64,000 nucleotides of DNA from Branchinecta lynchi (Eukaryota; Arthropoda; Branchiopoda; Anostraca; Branchinectidae): NCBI GenBank assembly GCA_023053575.1, contig JAKZAP010000016.1, forward strand, positions 18,680,030 to 18,744,029. The letters are read 5' to 3'. A model generated the notes under the pieces. It worked only from the letters and a program-made list of their open reading frames with translations. It was not told where the DNA came from and did no database searches. The translations under genes and the position numbers were made by a program. Below, piece after piece: positions 32,255 to 42,611 of the stretch (its first letter is position 1; each line of letters opens with the position of its first letter).

Positions 32255-32417
32255 AAACAATGAATGAATGAATTTATTTCCAAAAAGCCTGTGGGGCAAT
32301 GACGAAACACAATATTTACACCAAAAGGAGGGAACTCTTACTAAGAAAAATGGTATAATATAGTCAAATAAAACTGAAACAGAACTTATATAAGGTTTGA
32401 AGCCAAGCTGACCATGC
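32255..32417 (-). mobile_element. Retroelement 3' end with (ATTC)n tail
   Basis: Plus strand 'caatgaatgaatgaatttat' then 'ttccaaaaagcctgtggggc' and 'aataaaactgaaacagaac'. This is the tail, 3' end and UTR of a minus-strand LINE or SINE. Its end 'ggtttgaagccaagctgacc' is shared, inverted, with 10630-10660. Confidence 0.5.
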
Positions 32418-32427
32418 ATTTCAAATA

Positions 32428-32950
32428 AAATAGAAAAAACGAGATTTTCGGGTTTTTTTCTTGATCAGCTAGTTACCCCTCCAAGAGGATGTGCGAGGGA
32501 TAAATAAATTTCGGATATTTCGGTTGCACTTCCGGAAAAACCGTCCTCAGCGAAAAAAACAAAACCAAATCATAAAATCCACCACAATCACAACAGGAAA
32601 ACGATGCGGAACCAACAGACAATCAGACGACATGTAACTAAAAACCAGACGAACGGTGCGGACTGAACGACATGCAGATAAAAATAAAATAACAAAAGAT
32701 AAAATGTGCGTGTTAAATATGTATATGTACAAATCTGTGATTATTTACAATTCTGATTTTTGTGTATATTTACAATTTACCATCCGTCTGGGAAAGCGCA
32801 GAAGCTTTCACCCAGAAAACGGCCCACTCCAAAAATCCATAATACGTTTGACCACTTTAAATAAAAACTTCCACAGAACTCTGGCATATCATCTAGGAGG
32901 GGTAACTAGATGATCAAGAAAAAAACCCGAAAATCTCCTTTTTTCTATTT
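32428..32950. mobile_element. Family F element with TA target duplication
   Basis: 523 bp; ends AAATAGAAAAAACGAGATTT and its near-inverse; TA flanks at 32426-32427 and 32951-32952. The interior is closely similar to the 10090 copy ('ccgtctgggaaagcgcagaa'). TA duplication suggests the Tc1/mariner group or a similar TA-targeting group, but no transposase is present to prove it. Confidence 0.8.
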
Positions 32951-32952
32951 TA

Positions 32953-33827
32953 TATGAAACATAACTATACAGAATACTGTTGACGCTGACAAAGAAATAG
33001 ATCAGATCTTCAAAACTACTTCAACAACAGTTAAAATTCTCTGGATGTTACAAAAGCCTACTGTGTATGCTTCTTTATACGCTTATTTTTGAGACCACCT
33101 TGATTTTGCTGTTGCCCCTAAACCACTCGAATGGAAATGACAAATTAGGATCTTAATTAGCGAACAGCCAAGTGTTTCAGCTGTCTTTCGACGTAAAGAA
33201 CGAAATAAAATTTCTTTGATGCGATTTGTTGTTTACTTTTGTATACTATTATTCCTCTGTTCGGATACATCGAACGGCCAAGATTGTAATACAAAATGAC
33301 GGACGTCGTAACACAACAGTTCCGAGCATATAAGCTGATGGTCGCTTGGTTTGCCTGCTGCTCAACTATCGATTAGTTGAAATAGAAGCTTGCAACAAAC
33401 AGTACTAGTAAAGTTCGGTTTCAAAGGCTACCTGTGATTTTACAAGTTTTCACTTGACAATTATTATTTCCTACACGTTCTCGCTAGACAATTTTCTCGA
33501 TAGCCAACTTGTTACAAGACAAGTCCATTACGAAACATGTTTTTTATTGACAAGTTAGGCATGACCCAAGTAGCAGATGTAACAAATTATATCAGATTAT
33601 CCAGTGCCTAATTTTCTTGCGCGCAGGATTACCGCGAATGCGATTTTTTTCCGCAATTATTTTAAAGTTGATTGATTATTCTGTTGTGGGGTCTGGTCCT
33701 TGCTTTTGTTCGATTTTCAAGGGGAGGGTATTCTTCATATTAGTGAGTCGCTGCCTAGAGGTTTCAAAATCCAAAGTTTCTAAGCCAGGTTTCACCTTCC
33801 AGATTTCTCTTCGGATTCAAAACATCC
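32953..33827. other. No gene recognised
   Basis: No repeat or motif was recognised. 33781-33835 runs into the family B insertion site. Confidence 0.35.
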
Positions 33828-33835
33828 GTTTTCGT

Positions 33836-34182
33836 CAGAGCAAAATAACACTAGAGAGTAGCGCCAAGATTTGAAAAAATTTACACGGACTCGAATAGCA
33901 GCGACACTAGCACAACTAGTGGCCTAAAATGTCCCTACTGAAACTCAATCAGTCGAGCAGCAGCGCTGGCTCCAATAACTTAAAATTCTGAAAACAGCAA
34001 AAAGAAGATACAACTTCCCCTGTTTCTTTGATGTGTTAAGACCGGGTCTTAGCTTTACTAGAACTTTCCAAACCCCCAAGCTTGTCTCGCTTTAAGTAGT
34101 GGGCGGTGCTACAAGTACGGCCCGATTGTGAAGCATGGAAAGCGTAGGTCTTGGTGCTACTCCCTAGTGTTATTTTGCTCTG
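33836..34182 (-). mobile_element. Family B hAT-like MITE with exact 8-bp TSD
   Basis: 347 bp. CAGAGCAAAATAACACTAGA at the left and 'ccctagtgttattttgctct' plus g at the right; about 33-bp inverted repeats. Exact duplication gttttcgt at 33828-33835 and 34183-34190. Internal order is reversed relative to the 12506 copy. Confidence 0.92.
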
Positions 34183-34371
34183 GTTTTCGTAAAGATGGAT
34201 AGAAGATGAAGCCATGCCAAAGCGTCTCGAAATCCGGGGTGACAACCCACAGTCTGGGAATCTAGAAAGAGGTCACAGAGTCAACGTGTTTGTGAGACAC
34301 CAGAAAACACGGGATCGACTAAAAAGAGGCACGGAAGATGCACAGGAGGCAGGAGTAATAAAAAGAGATCA
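34183..34371 (+). other. Weak candidate host exon
   Basis: Open frame through 'atgccaaagcgtctcgaaat' and reading RVNVFVRHQKTRDRLKRG, ending at a good splice donor (agatca|GTAAGTAC, 34371/34372). I recognise no domain. The family B MITE lies directly upstream, in what would be the same frame or an adjacent intron. It may be chance. Confidence 0.15.
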
Positions 34372-34439
34372 GTAAGTACTAGAAGTAGATAATTAAGTGA
34401 GAGTTCGTAACTCCAGACCTAAATGAAGGCACGTTCGAA

Positions 34440-34640
34440 CATTATTATTATTATTATTATTTATTTGAATCCTTCAAAACTGAAGAGTAATGTATACAAA
34501 GGAACAACAACATGTCTGTCAAACTGACACACACTTACATACTAATAAACAGCTGACCGTTAAAGACAAATTAGCCTACTAAATATACAACCAAATACAT
34601 GAAAAAAAGGGTCGTTTTGGTTTTCCTGGCTCTTTTTAGT
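34440..34640 (-). mobile_element. Retroelement 3' end with (ATT)n tail
   Basis: (ATT)7 at 34441-34462 followed by 'tatttgaatccttcaaaact' and 'gtatacaaaggaac', the layout of a minus-strand LINE or SINE terminus. No coding part is visible. Confidence 0.35.
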
Positions 34641-34873
34641 ACCTACACTATGTCGTGCCGTTCCTCTTTTCAGTCGATCCCAGAAAATACAAATCCATGG
34701 AGTAGGAGGGAAGGAAGGAATGATTGACAGTTGTAGTTAAGAGGCAAACTTTATTTAAATGGGGCATCTAGAAACGTAGAAGGTCAGAAAAAGTAGCTAT
34801 CATCATTATCCGGAAATCCGGAAGGGTTGGCTTGGCTGTGCGGAAACCCTTAGATAGCTGGAAGTAACGAAGG

Positions 34874-34992
34874 CATTGCCGTATCCAGGGGGGGGGGTTA
34901 GGGGGTTGAAACCCCCACCGAAACATACACAAATAATCATTTTTATAGGCTTTTCCCTCTGATCTATGTCTTTTTGTCCGACCAGCAGGCAA

Positions 34993-35026
<34 letters not shown>

Positions 35027-35076
35027 AAAAAAAGGCACCTCCCCCCACCAGAAATAACTTCCTGGATACGGGCCTG
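34874..35076 (-). mobile_element. Family E hAT-like MITE, complete copy
   Basis: Ends CATTGCCGTATCCAGG and CCTGGATACGGGCCTG. Flanks aacgaagg (34866-34873) and atcgaagg (35077-35084) match 7 of 8. It contains one of the longest poly-C runs in the window (about 34997-35022). Confidence 0.85.
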
Positions 35077-35206
35077 ATCGAAGGTGAAGCCTGGCTTAAA
35101 TTTTGATAACCTTCGTCGGTTTCTCGAGCGGACTGGGAAGCATAGGGAGAGTTTTTGAGTAAGGAGCAGAGATTCAGTGCTTTTTTTGTGTTTTCAATAT
35201 TATCAT

Positions 35207-35663
35207 TAGAAGAAGTGAGTCTTTTTTTTAGGCTTTGTTTTCTTTCTACATTTTCTGCGATCGCTCAATACTCAGTCTTTCTGCCACTTTTATTCTATTA
35301 AAAAACAGTGACATATGTAAACGACGTAGATAATTGTAGATACTGTAAATACATGCTTTATTTGGCCTCAGCCTTATTGGCCTTAATGGCCTTATCAATC
35401 GGAGACTATCGAAAACATAAAGCTCATGACTAGAAGAAGTGAGTCTTTTTTTTAGGCTTTGTTTTCTTTCTACATTTTCTGCGATCGCTCAATACTCAGT
35501 CTTTCTGCCACTTTTATTCTATTAAAAAAACAGTGACATATGTAAACGACGTAGATCATTGTAGATACTGTAAATACATGCTATATTTGGCCTCAGCCTT
35601 ATTGGCCTTAATGGCCTTGGCCTTATCGAAATCGGAGACTATCGAAAACATAAAGCTCATGAC
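35207..35663. repeat. Recent tandem duplication, 224-bp unit
   Basis: Copies 35207-35430 and 35431-35663 start 'tagaagaagtgagtcttttt' and end 'aaacataaagctcatgac'. They are nearly identical; the second has a short extra 'ggccttggcctta' expansion. The 'ggcctcagccttattggcct' part is a small internal repeat. Confidence 0.9.
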
Positions 35664-35734
35664 ATGAGAGCGAAACTCCAGGAGGGTCATGGCAAAGTAT
35701 TTCTTCGAATTTGACCTTTCAAATATTTATCTGT

Positions 35735-35951
35735 TCAAGCATAGATAAGATAAGATAAGATCAGATTTATTCCGTAAAAGCACAGAGGGCCATCGAAACA
35801 ACAAAACAACACCAATACGAACCGTAACCTCAACAACATAACTAACTACAATAAAACTTTCCCTGTGGACTATAGCCACCCCAAGGAATCTTCCTAAATT
35901 TCTAACATATCTAAAGCTTCTACTTTTCAGGTTTTTTTTTAAATCTTTCAT
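35735..35951 (-). mobile_element. LINE-like 3' end with (AAGAT)n tail
   Basis: 'gataagataagataagatca' followed by 'gatttattccgtaaaagcac' and 'agagggccatcga' parallels the layout of the PWWP LINE 3' end (pentamer tail, 'ttattt...', 'cc...agagggt'). The sequence differs, so it is a related or separate family. Confidence 0.5.
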
Positions 35952-36109
35952 TAAATGTTCATAGACAAACGCTTTCTCTCTGTCACGGTCTAATCCGTCT
36001 GTACTGTTGCTTGTGGTCTATTCTGTTGTAAGTATTTTTCTGTTATGTTTACTTTTCTTTATTTTTCTTTATACTTCACTTTCTTCAAAATGTTGTATTC
36101 AGACTATGG

Positions 36110-36885
36110 CTAAGAACGTAGGCTGGTTTCTTCCACTCCCCGACGTTGTCCCTGAGGTTCAGCAGCCTGACAAGGATCCTTGGCAAGAAGGGCCACAATA
36201 ACGTCAATAACGCCAAGCCACTTTCACACTGACGCGTTGGCCTTGACGCGTCGGCGTCGACGCAACATGCGTCGCACTTGTGGCGACGCAACGCAGAGCT
36301 TACGCAGACAAATAAAACGCAACGCAAGATTGCACAAGGAGATCGGGAAATGGTGTTTCAGGAATCGTGTAGCTGCTCACTGGAATAGCCCTTCTGGAGT
36401 AAACGGCCAATTGCCAGTCAATCAACATGTTCAAGAGTCATCTCGACAGAATGTTTCAGGAAGAAATGTTTAAACTTAACAGCTTTAAATCGAATTTTGT
36501 AGAGGCATTGTGGCCTGATTTTCAGCAGTATATTATATTATTAATAGAACCAAGTTGTATTCTTGCGTTGCGTCGACGCGTACGCATCAGATTTTTCAGT
36601 GAAAGAAAAACTTTGAAGAAAAACTGGAGAAAAACTCACTAATGGGGAAGAAAAACTTAGTAATGATCAAAGAACTAAATTCAGTAGAAGAAACCGAGAA
36701 AGTAAAATGTAAATACGCATCCCGCGTGAAAGCTCCTCGCGCAGGTGTGGGAGGTACGCTACGCAACCTGTACGGAATGCAAGACAAACGCATACGCAAG
36801 AAATCACAACGGCTCGTAAAAAAAGCGGCTTCATATCTGACGTATCCGTTTTTAGTAATTGTTTGAATATAAGTTTCCCAGTCGG
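36110..36885 (+). repeat. Family I hairpin repeat, split by a 0.6-kb insertion
   Basis: The left part (36117-36200) has 'cagcagcctgacaaggatcc' and 'ttggcaagaagggccacaat'. The right part (36828-36885) has 'atatctgacgtatccgtttt' and 'aattgtttgaatata'. The material between (about 36200-36827) is rich in 'gacgcgt' and 'cgcaacgcaag' inverted pairs and encloses a LINE fragment. Confidence 0.6.
36328..36530 (+). pseudogene. LINE ORF2 C-terminal fragment inside an inverted repeat
   Basis: Reads KWCFRNRVAAHWNSPSG and, in the next frame, NMFKSHLDRMFQEEMFKLN. This fits the typical LINE end 'fF.qRvv..WNsLP..v....svn.FKs.LD..f' with a frameshift. It is flanked by 'cgcaacgcaag' on the left and the inverse 'cttgcgttgcg' on the right, so it lies in the loop of an inverted repeat. 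Confidence 0.6.
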
Positions 36886-37449
36886 CTGGAGCTCAAGTAT
36901 TTTCTTCACAATGTTCAGGTTCAGTGGGTACATTTTTTGTTTCCAAAAATTTAATATCAGTATTACATTTTGTTTTTCCTGCGACGATACCTCGAGCTTT
37001 TTGGGATATATGTCAATTCTTGTGGGGTCGTGTCTGCTAGATATTGTCAATTGGGGCTTGCCTAATGGAACTCATTTGCTCCCTGTTTCAACTCGTCGTT
37101 GGCAATAATAATTATATTCCGGTTGACTAAATTATTTCAGCGTTCCCATAAAAGTCTGACGGGTCTCAACCCGTCGGAGCTATTAGTATAGCGCCGACCC
37201 AAAGTCACGAAACACACCGGCCTCAGCGACGCCTGCGCAAATGATAGAAATTACTATTTTCCTACGAGCCCGTACCTACAATTAGTGAATGGTTGTAGGC
37301 TATGTGTCGTCACTCACTGTTGCACCAGTCCCGAAGCAGCAGTGATATTGATCAGTTCAACCGGCTCCAACAGTCGTCATTTGTGTTTATATTGACACAT
37401 ATGAAGTGCTGATTTATGTAAGACGGTGACGAGTGTATTATGTGACTTC

Positions 37450-37510
37450 ATGACTGGACTGAATATTCAAGAGCAACGTGAGGATGCTGGAGAGTTTGAA
37501 TTTTCTGAAG
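37450..37510 (+). other. Candidate first coding exon of a host gene
   Basis: ATG at 37450 opens MTGLNIQEQREDAGEFEFSE and ends at a good donor (ctgaag|GTACGA). Upstream 37140-37450 has an unusually CpG-containing stretch ('acccgtcggag', 'ctcagcgacgcctgcgc'), as a promoter might. It does not match repeats found elsewhere in the window. No downstream exon was found. A chance frame is possible. Confidence 0.22.
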
Positions 37511-37634
37511 GTACGACGCCCCTCGGCTTGATTCATCCTAGATTGCAAAAATGTTCTATAAAATCACGAACAGAAAAAATGTGAATACATAACATGTGAC
37601 GGTAAAACAAAAATGTACCAAACCAAAAATGTCT

Positions 37635-37845
37635 AGCCTCTGTCCATGTCCCTTGCCTTAGATGATGAACGTGGCAAAATTTGCATAACCGGTATGCTTA
37701 CGAATAAGCTTCTCGGAAACAATGATCGGGAGCCTGATAAGTCACGTAAAGAGAACACACGTGGCGAGCGTGATAATCAGTGTAATGCCAATAGATGAGA
37801 TAGGATAAACTTATGTAGTGCAGAATCTCCGGAACGAGGACGGAT
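37635..37845 (+). repeat. Interspersed repeat shared with 59090-59310
   Basis: Shared landmarks in order: 'ctgtccatgtccc', 'gcaaaatttgcataaccggt', 'acgaataagct', 'tcggaaacaa', 'acacacgtgg', 'gataggataaacttat'. The other copy keeps the order with substitutions. Confidence 0.7.
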
Positions 37846-38329
37846 GGATACTGAAGTAGAATGAATTACCGACTGAAAAACTTTCAGAAGTACAACATGT
37901 CATTTAAAGTTTAGTTGACTGATACGGCAGTCTAGTTACCCATCACTCCTTCCCTTAAGAGCGTCGAAGACCCGAAGAAAATGCATGACTTCAATGTACC
38001 ACTATTCATACAACCGATTTTCATCGAATGAACGTTTTCTTTCGGATTTGTGGTAGCTCTATGTGCTTGTACCTTTACGCTTCAACTATTCATTAATTAC
38101 AACGTTAAACGATTGCGGAAAAACTAACCTATTTTTAGTCACACGCAATAGCGGTTTTTCTACTGAAGTGAAATAACAATCTGGAACTGATCATTTTTTT
38201 AGCTTCCGGTAGCCATTAAAATGCAAGCTTTTGTTGAAATTCAAATTTTCTGAGTCGGGTGAACTTTGTCTTGTCGGCCAACAGCGCATACGCTGAACGC
38301 TGCTTGAACCCAGGGTGAAAAAACAATAC
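37846..38329. other. No gene recognised
   Basis: About 37975-38090 resembles 63340-63470 ('gaagacccgaagaaaatgca', 'ctctatgtgcttgtaccttt'), a short repeat fragment. Confidence 0.4.
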
Positions 38330-38520
38330 CTTGCAGAGTCAAAGTATTTTAGAAGTAGTGAACTGGAAGACAAAATGCTCCTGAGCCGGGATTTGAACCC
38401 AGGACCCTCTACTTGATTTATAATTAATTAAATTCGAAAAAAACTGTTTCTGGTTTATTGGTCACGGTACAAGTCCCTTGTGTAAATTGCCATCTATGTT
38501 TCCTTAGAGTCAAAGTAATG
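38330..38520 (-). mobile_element. tRNA-derived SINE, internally deleted
   Basis: The reverse strand reads 'gtcctgggttcaaatcccgg' (Pol III B box), 'ctcaggagcattttgtcttc' and 'cagttcactacttctaaa'. Upstream it shares 'acacaagggacttgtaccgt' plus 'gaccaata' with 40270-40340. The A-box part present in the 40439 copy is missing. Confidence 0.65.
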
Positions 38521-38784
38521 TAACAAAACAAAATAAAATACAGAAGAAAAGTACAGCTAGCTGCCCCCCACCTATTTCTTTTTGTCCTGTTCATCATCTT
38601 TATTTTATTTTAATGAATCTCACTGGTATTTGTAAAAAGAGTTTTAGGGTATTTTCAGTTTTGAACTATTTCTTCTTAGTGACCCTCCTTTGCCTATTTA
38701 TTTGACTTGTAAATTTTAATCAATATGTCCTAGCTCTGTGACCGTCGAACGGCTACAAAGTCTTTTTTCCTCTGTGTTAATATC

Positions 38785-38910
38785 TGCGTTTTTGCAGATA
38801 TCATGGTATCTGTTACCACGATAACTGGCTCTGCAATTAGTCGTTTTTGCAGTTACCGTGGTATCTGATATACGGTTGCTCTGCAAAAACGACAATTGTG
38901 CTTTTAGAAA
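38785..38910. repeat. Fold-back repeat of GGTATCTG units
   Basis: Repeated, self-complementary units of 'tgcgtttttgcagatatcat', 'ggtatctgttaccacgataa' and 'ctctgcaaaaacgac'. Related copies at 39005-39195 and 47640-47790. Confidence 0.65.
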
Positions 38911-39004
38911 TCATCCGAAAATAAATACTGATAACCACTTACAGCTATTGTAACATGACTTCTTTCCCAACAATTTGACAGAAAACTAGACTATTTGAGA
39001 TGAA

Positions 39005-39195
39005 TTTTCAGATACCGAGATCAGTTATCATGGTCGGACTGTGGTATCTGAATATCATTTACCACGGCAACTGGCCAGATACTACGATAACTGCAAAAAC
39101 ACCTTTTGACCGTGGTATCAGATACCACGGTAACTGCGAAACGACTTTAGACCATGGTATCAAATACCATTGTATGTGCAAAAACGCAACTAATG
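39005..39195. repeat. Fold-back repeat of GGTATCTG units
   Basis: Same family: 'gtggtatctgaatatcattt', 'accgtggtatcagataccac' and 'gtatgtgcaaaaacgcaac'. Multiple internal palindromes. Confidence 0.65.
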
Positions 39196-39239
39196 TTATC
39201 GCTCTTAATCAACGTTATTCTTTCATGTTTGTTTATTTT

Positions 39240-39330
39240 TAATGTTTTTTGTACTTTTTTGAAACTCCATCTTTAGGGCGTCTGCTGAGAAGGGTAAAAT
39301 AAAATGAATTAAATTAAACTGAAACTGCGA
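39240..39330 (-). repeat. Short repeat 'ctccatttttagggcgtctg'
   Basis: Matches 40160-40250: 'actccatctttagggcgtct', then 'aattaaactgaaactg'. Possibly a retroelement 3' UTR piece. Confidence 0.45.
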
Positions 39331-39479
39331 GAATCGACAAAGCGATGAACCTGAACTGAACCAAAGCGACAGTTCAAAAAATGGAATGTATGTACCGAAA
39401 GGTGTATGAATTAATAGATAAGTTGTTTTCCTACCCATAATTAACGATACCCATAATATACGAAAGTTCGAAAAGCGTA

Positions 39480-39940
39480 TGGTACGCTCTGTCGGATTAA
39501 GGTGAAACTTACCCGGTTGATTCGAGGACGCCTTTATACCGCTCTGGTTATCTCGCACATTCTCGCTCTGTCGCCTTTTTGGATACTTTTCACACTGAAG
39601 GAAAAGAAAGCAATAAGAGTTGTTTACTTCAAGTTTGCGAAGTTTTTGCTTGGAGTACCTCTTTGGACGAGAAATGCTTCACTAATTGTTAAATACGGTG
39701 TTTTGGTCCCAATGGATGTCATCAACATCCGTAGAGAAAAGTTTCTTCAATTCCTGGATCCCCTGCACAGCTTGTACCAGGCATTTCTAAAGTAGGCTAG
39801 TTGTGCTAGTTCTTTGTTTATTTGTTAGTTTAGTGTGATTCATTTTTCTTTTTTTTTTCTTCTATTTTCTTCCCTTCGTATACTCCATTTGTCACATCTT
39901 GTGTTTAGAATGGGTTAATAAAATCATCATTTATTCTTTC
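39480..39940 (+). pseudogene. Probable LINE ORF2 C-terminal remnant and 3' end
   Basis: The frame reads LIRGRLYTALVISHILALSP, KKAIRVVYFKFAKFLLGVPL and VINIRREKFLQFL, then stop at 39795. The 'Y.alv..hi' and 'f.kf.LgvP.wtrN' pattern resembles the tail of LINE ORF2. AATAAA at 39917 and a possible 'catcatttattc' tail follow. No RT palm is present upstream. Confidence 0.45.
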
Positions 39941-40269
39941 ACTATTTGGTATGCGGATAGATAGAATGGATAGCAATAAGAAAAGAGAACAGGTACTACA
40001 TAATTTCAAATTAAATAACCATAGGTACCCAACTCGAAACCAAGCATCAACACATACATACAAAAATCACCTTTCCCGTCATTCCGACTCAATTTGATTA
40101 CTGTTTGTTTTTCGAATGATAGTCTACTTATCTTGTTTCTTTTTCTCCATTTCTTTGTATGTTACTCCATTTTTAGGGCGTCTGACCCTCCTTTAGTTGA
40201 AACGAGTCAAAAATAATGGAAACTAAACTGAAACTGAAAATGTGAATTGAACGAAATGAAAAAGTACTA

Positions 40270-40545
40270 ATAATATAGATGGCACTTCACACAAGGGACT
40301 TGTACCGTGACCAATACCATAAAGAATTTTTTCGAATATAATTTAGAAGTCTAGGGCTCCCTTGTCGGAGCCACTTAGACAAACCAGAAGGCCGGCTTCT
40401 ACCAGACTATTGTAGTGGTTTGCGAACTCGGTTCACAAGCCCCTCGGTAGCTCAGTTGGTAGAGCGTCTGTCTTGTAAACAGAGAGCCTTGGTTCAAATC
40501 CCGGCTGAGGAGCATTTTTGTCTATCAGTTCACTACTTATAAATA
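40270..40545 (+). mobile_element. tRNA-derived SINE, longest copy
   Basis: The tRNA-like part is 40439-40514, with A box TAGCTCAGTTGGTAGAGC, anticodon loop CTTGTAA (TGT, threonine-like) and B box GGTTCAAATCC. The acceptor and T stems carry mismatches, and the conserved tail 'gagcatttttgtctatcagt' plus 'tcactacttataaa' follows, as in copies at 38330, 56205 and 59715, so this is a SINE rather than a working tRNA gene. The upstream part (40270-40438) is shared with 38440-38520. The 'PGFEPRL'-like reverse frame is the usual translation of a B box. Confidence 0.8.
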
Positions 40546-41302
40546 AAGTACTAATAATGCACAAACAAAGACACAACGAATTTAAGGCAAAGGGTTCAAG
40601 CGAGGTTAGGAATATAGCCAACCAATTAATCTGAAGTGGCGCCAATCGCTCCAGTTTAAAATGATCTTCGCTTTATATCTTTATGAATGTCCGGTGGCTA
40701 CCAGTAATATATAAAGTTATTCGGTAATAAGTTGTTATAACTAAACATATATATATACTCTTTAAAGGGGAACTCCAGAATTAGACCTAAAATTCGTCAG
40801 AGACCCACAATGGGTCAAGGGAATCCATTGCCGAAGTCCCGTGCTGGCGCATCAATTATTACCGGAGAAAACGGCGAAAAAAATAGTCTTGGTCGGCAAC
40901 CCTGCTAGGTCCACTTGGCAGTCTTGCGGGAACGATTTTGGCGACAAATTTGAAGTTCGACAACGTGTGATGTTTGCTGATAATTAGAAGTCGTATTGGT
41001 ATTCTCACTACCAAGGTAATCAAACAACCGGACTGAGTGAATCCCCAGATGAGCTGACTTCACCTTGACTTCTGTCACCCTCCTCATTGTTCTGGCACCT
41101 TTTTTACAAGGTTGTTTGAGACTCTGTGTTTATATTTATTTCACTGTAGTCACTCTCAAACTTGTGGTTAAGGCCCAACATTCAGCGCTCCATACCTACC
41201 CTTTGCCTATCCTATTCATCGGTGTTGATTGCCCCCAGCACCGAGGGGGTAGCTGCCAGTGGAAACACTGGAAATTATGGTAAGCAGTTTTGGTCTCTCA
41301 CC
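40546..41302. other. Repeat edge and unassigned DNA
   Basis: 40764 'aaaggggaactccagaatta' is the inverse of 'taattctggagttcaccttt' at 49388-49408, suggesting one terminal-repeat family with ends at both places. 41085-41120 ('tggcacctttttt'/'acaaggttg') recurs near 42647. No gene recognised. Confidence 0.4.
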
Positions 41303-41304
41303 TA

Positions 41305-41459
41305 CACCGTAAAAAGTTTCTGTGAATAAGGATCCAGTATTTGCTACTGGGAATAATCTTATCTCTATTGTGATAAAATCAATCCGAATTAGGGATGATC
41401 TTATATCAATAAAGGCAAGATTGATCCTAGTATCAAATACTGCAATTTTTTTTACAGTG
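41305..41459. mobile_element. TA-flanked MITE, CACYGTAAAAA ends
   Basis: 155 bp; ends CACCGTAAAAAG and 'ttttttttacagtg'; TA at 41303-41304 and 41460-41461. Internal inverted pairs 'ggatccagtatttgctact' and 'tcctagtatcaaatact'. Size and TA duplication fit a Tc1/mariner-type MITE. Confidence 0.7.
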
Positions 41460-41869
41460 TACTCTCTCGAAACTTTGATCTTTTAAGCAGCTGATGACCT
41501 GAAATGACACCTCTGCTCTCTAAAAGTGAAGCCCCTGATCACATTAAGAATGAAAAAATTGATTCCCGAAAAGCCTGGAAGGAAAACAAAATAGATAACC
41601 CTTGAAAACACAATATAAAACACCAAAAGGAGTCTCTTTTCAAAAAAAACACTCCCGATGCTACATAGCCTACCTGAAGGAACCTCCCATACCTACAAAG
41701 GACAGGAATGTTTTTTTTTTCCTCGAGAAACAAATCAGATCGTTTGCTCCCGTTGATTCTCACCAAAAGTTAGGGTTTTAAAAAAATTTCAAATCTTTCA
41801 GCTTAAAATATCAACCCACTAAATGAAACACATCCTCCCCGTGTGAACCACACATATGCCGAAACTAAG

Positions 41870-42065
41870 GACCAGAATGTAACTTAATTTTCTTGTTTCC
41901 CAACCTACTCCCAAACTTACCATCCGTTTCAGTTCCTCTGGTCTAAGCCCCTCTTTACAAAAGCAGTTCCCGACCAGAATGTAACTTGATTTCCTTATTT
42001 CCCAATCCACTCCCAAACTTACCATCCATTTACTCTGGACTAAGCCCCACTTTGAAAAAACAGTC
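41870..42065. repeat. Tandem duplication, ~104-bp unit
   Basis: Two units starting 'gaccagaatgtaactt' at 41870 and 41974, each with 'ccactcccaaacttaccatc' or its variant and 'ctaagcccc'. Moderately diverged. Confidence 0.7.
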
Positions 42066-42307
42066 CCCCCGTGCCTTTTTGTCTAAGATGTACCACTTCA
42101 AAGAAGATGAATTCAGTTCTCTACAGTTGAATCTCATGATCTTTTACCATCTGGGGCAAATCATACTGACCAGTAACCCTCTGAGAATGGGACCAAGTCT
42201 ATCTAGCTGTGTAGCAGAGATTTAATAGTCTCTTTCTTGATCATTAGGAACGTTTAGTCCTCTTTAGCTACTAGTACACTGTAGTCATCAAACATTCTGT
42301 TGTGCTT

Positions 42308-42611
42308 CTCGATGAAAAATTTGTAGCCTGCGTAGTAGTATGGTAGTAGTACGAAAACGTTGCATGTGATACTATGTAATAGCAAAGAATACTATCAACT
42401 AATGTGCCTCAGACTGGTCCAATCTTATGTAGTAGTATCCAGTAGCATCCTGTCTAGACATAGTAGTATCCGGTCTTGCTAATAGTAGCATATATAAGTA
42501 TGCAGTAACACGGTAGCCTTGAAGTAGAAGCATGTAGTAGCATCGATAGTACTGCATGCTACTTTTTCGTACTACTTCATAGTACTTTTTTGAGGTAAAT
42601 TTTTCATCGGG
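42308..42611. mobile_element. MITE rich in TAGTAGTA, copy 1
   Basis: 304 bp with ends CTCGATGAAAAATTTG and 'aaatttttcatcggg'. Closely matches 57241-57536 ('tagcctgcgtagtagtatgg', 'cacggtagccttgaagtaga'). Target duplication not preserved here. Confidence 0.8.

Noticed and set aside
40439..40514. Functional tRNA-Thr gene
   Set aside because: Acceptor and T stems have mismatches and the sequence continues into the SINE tail shared with three other copies.
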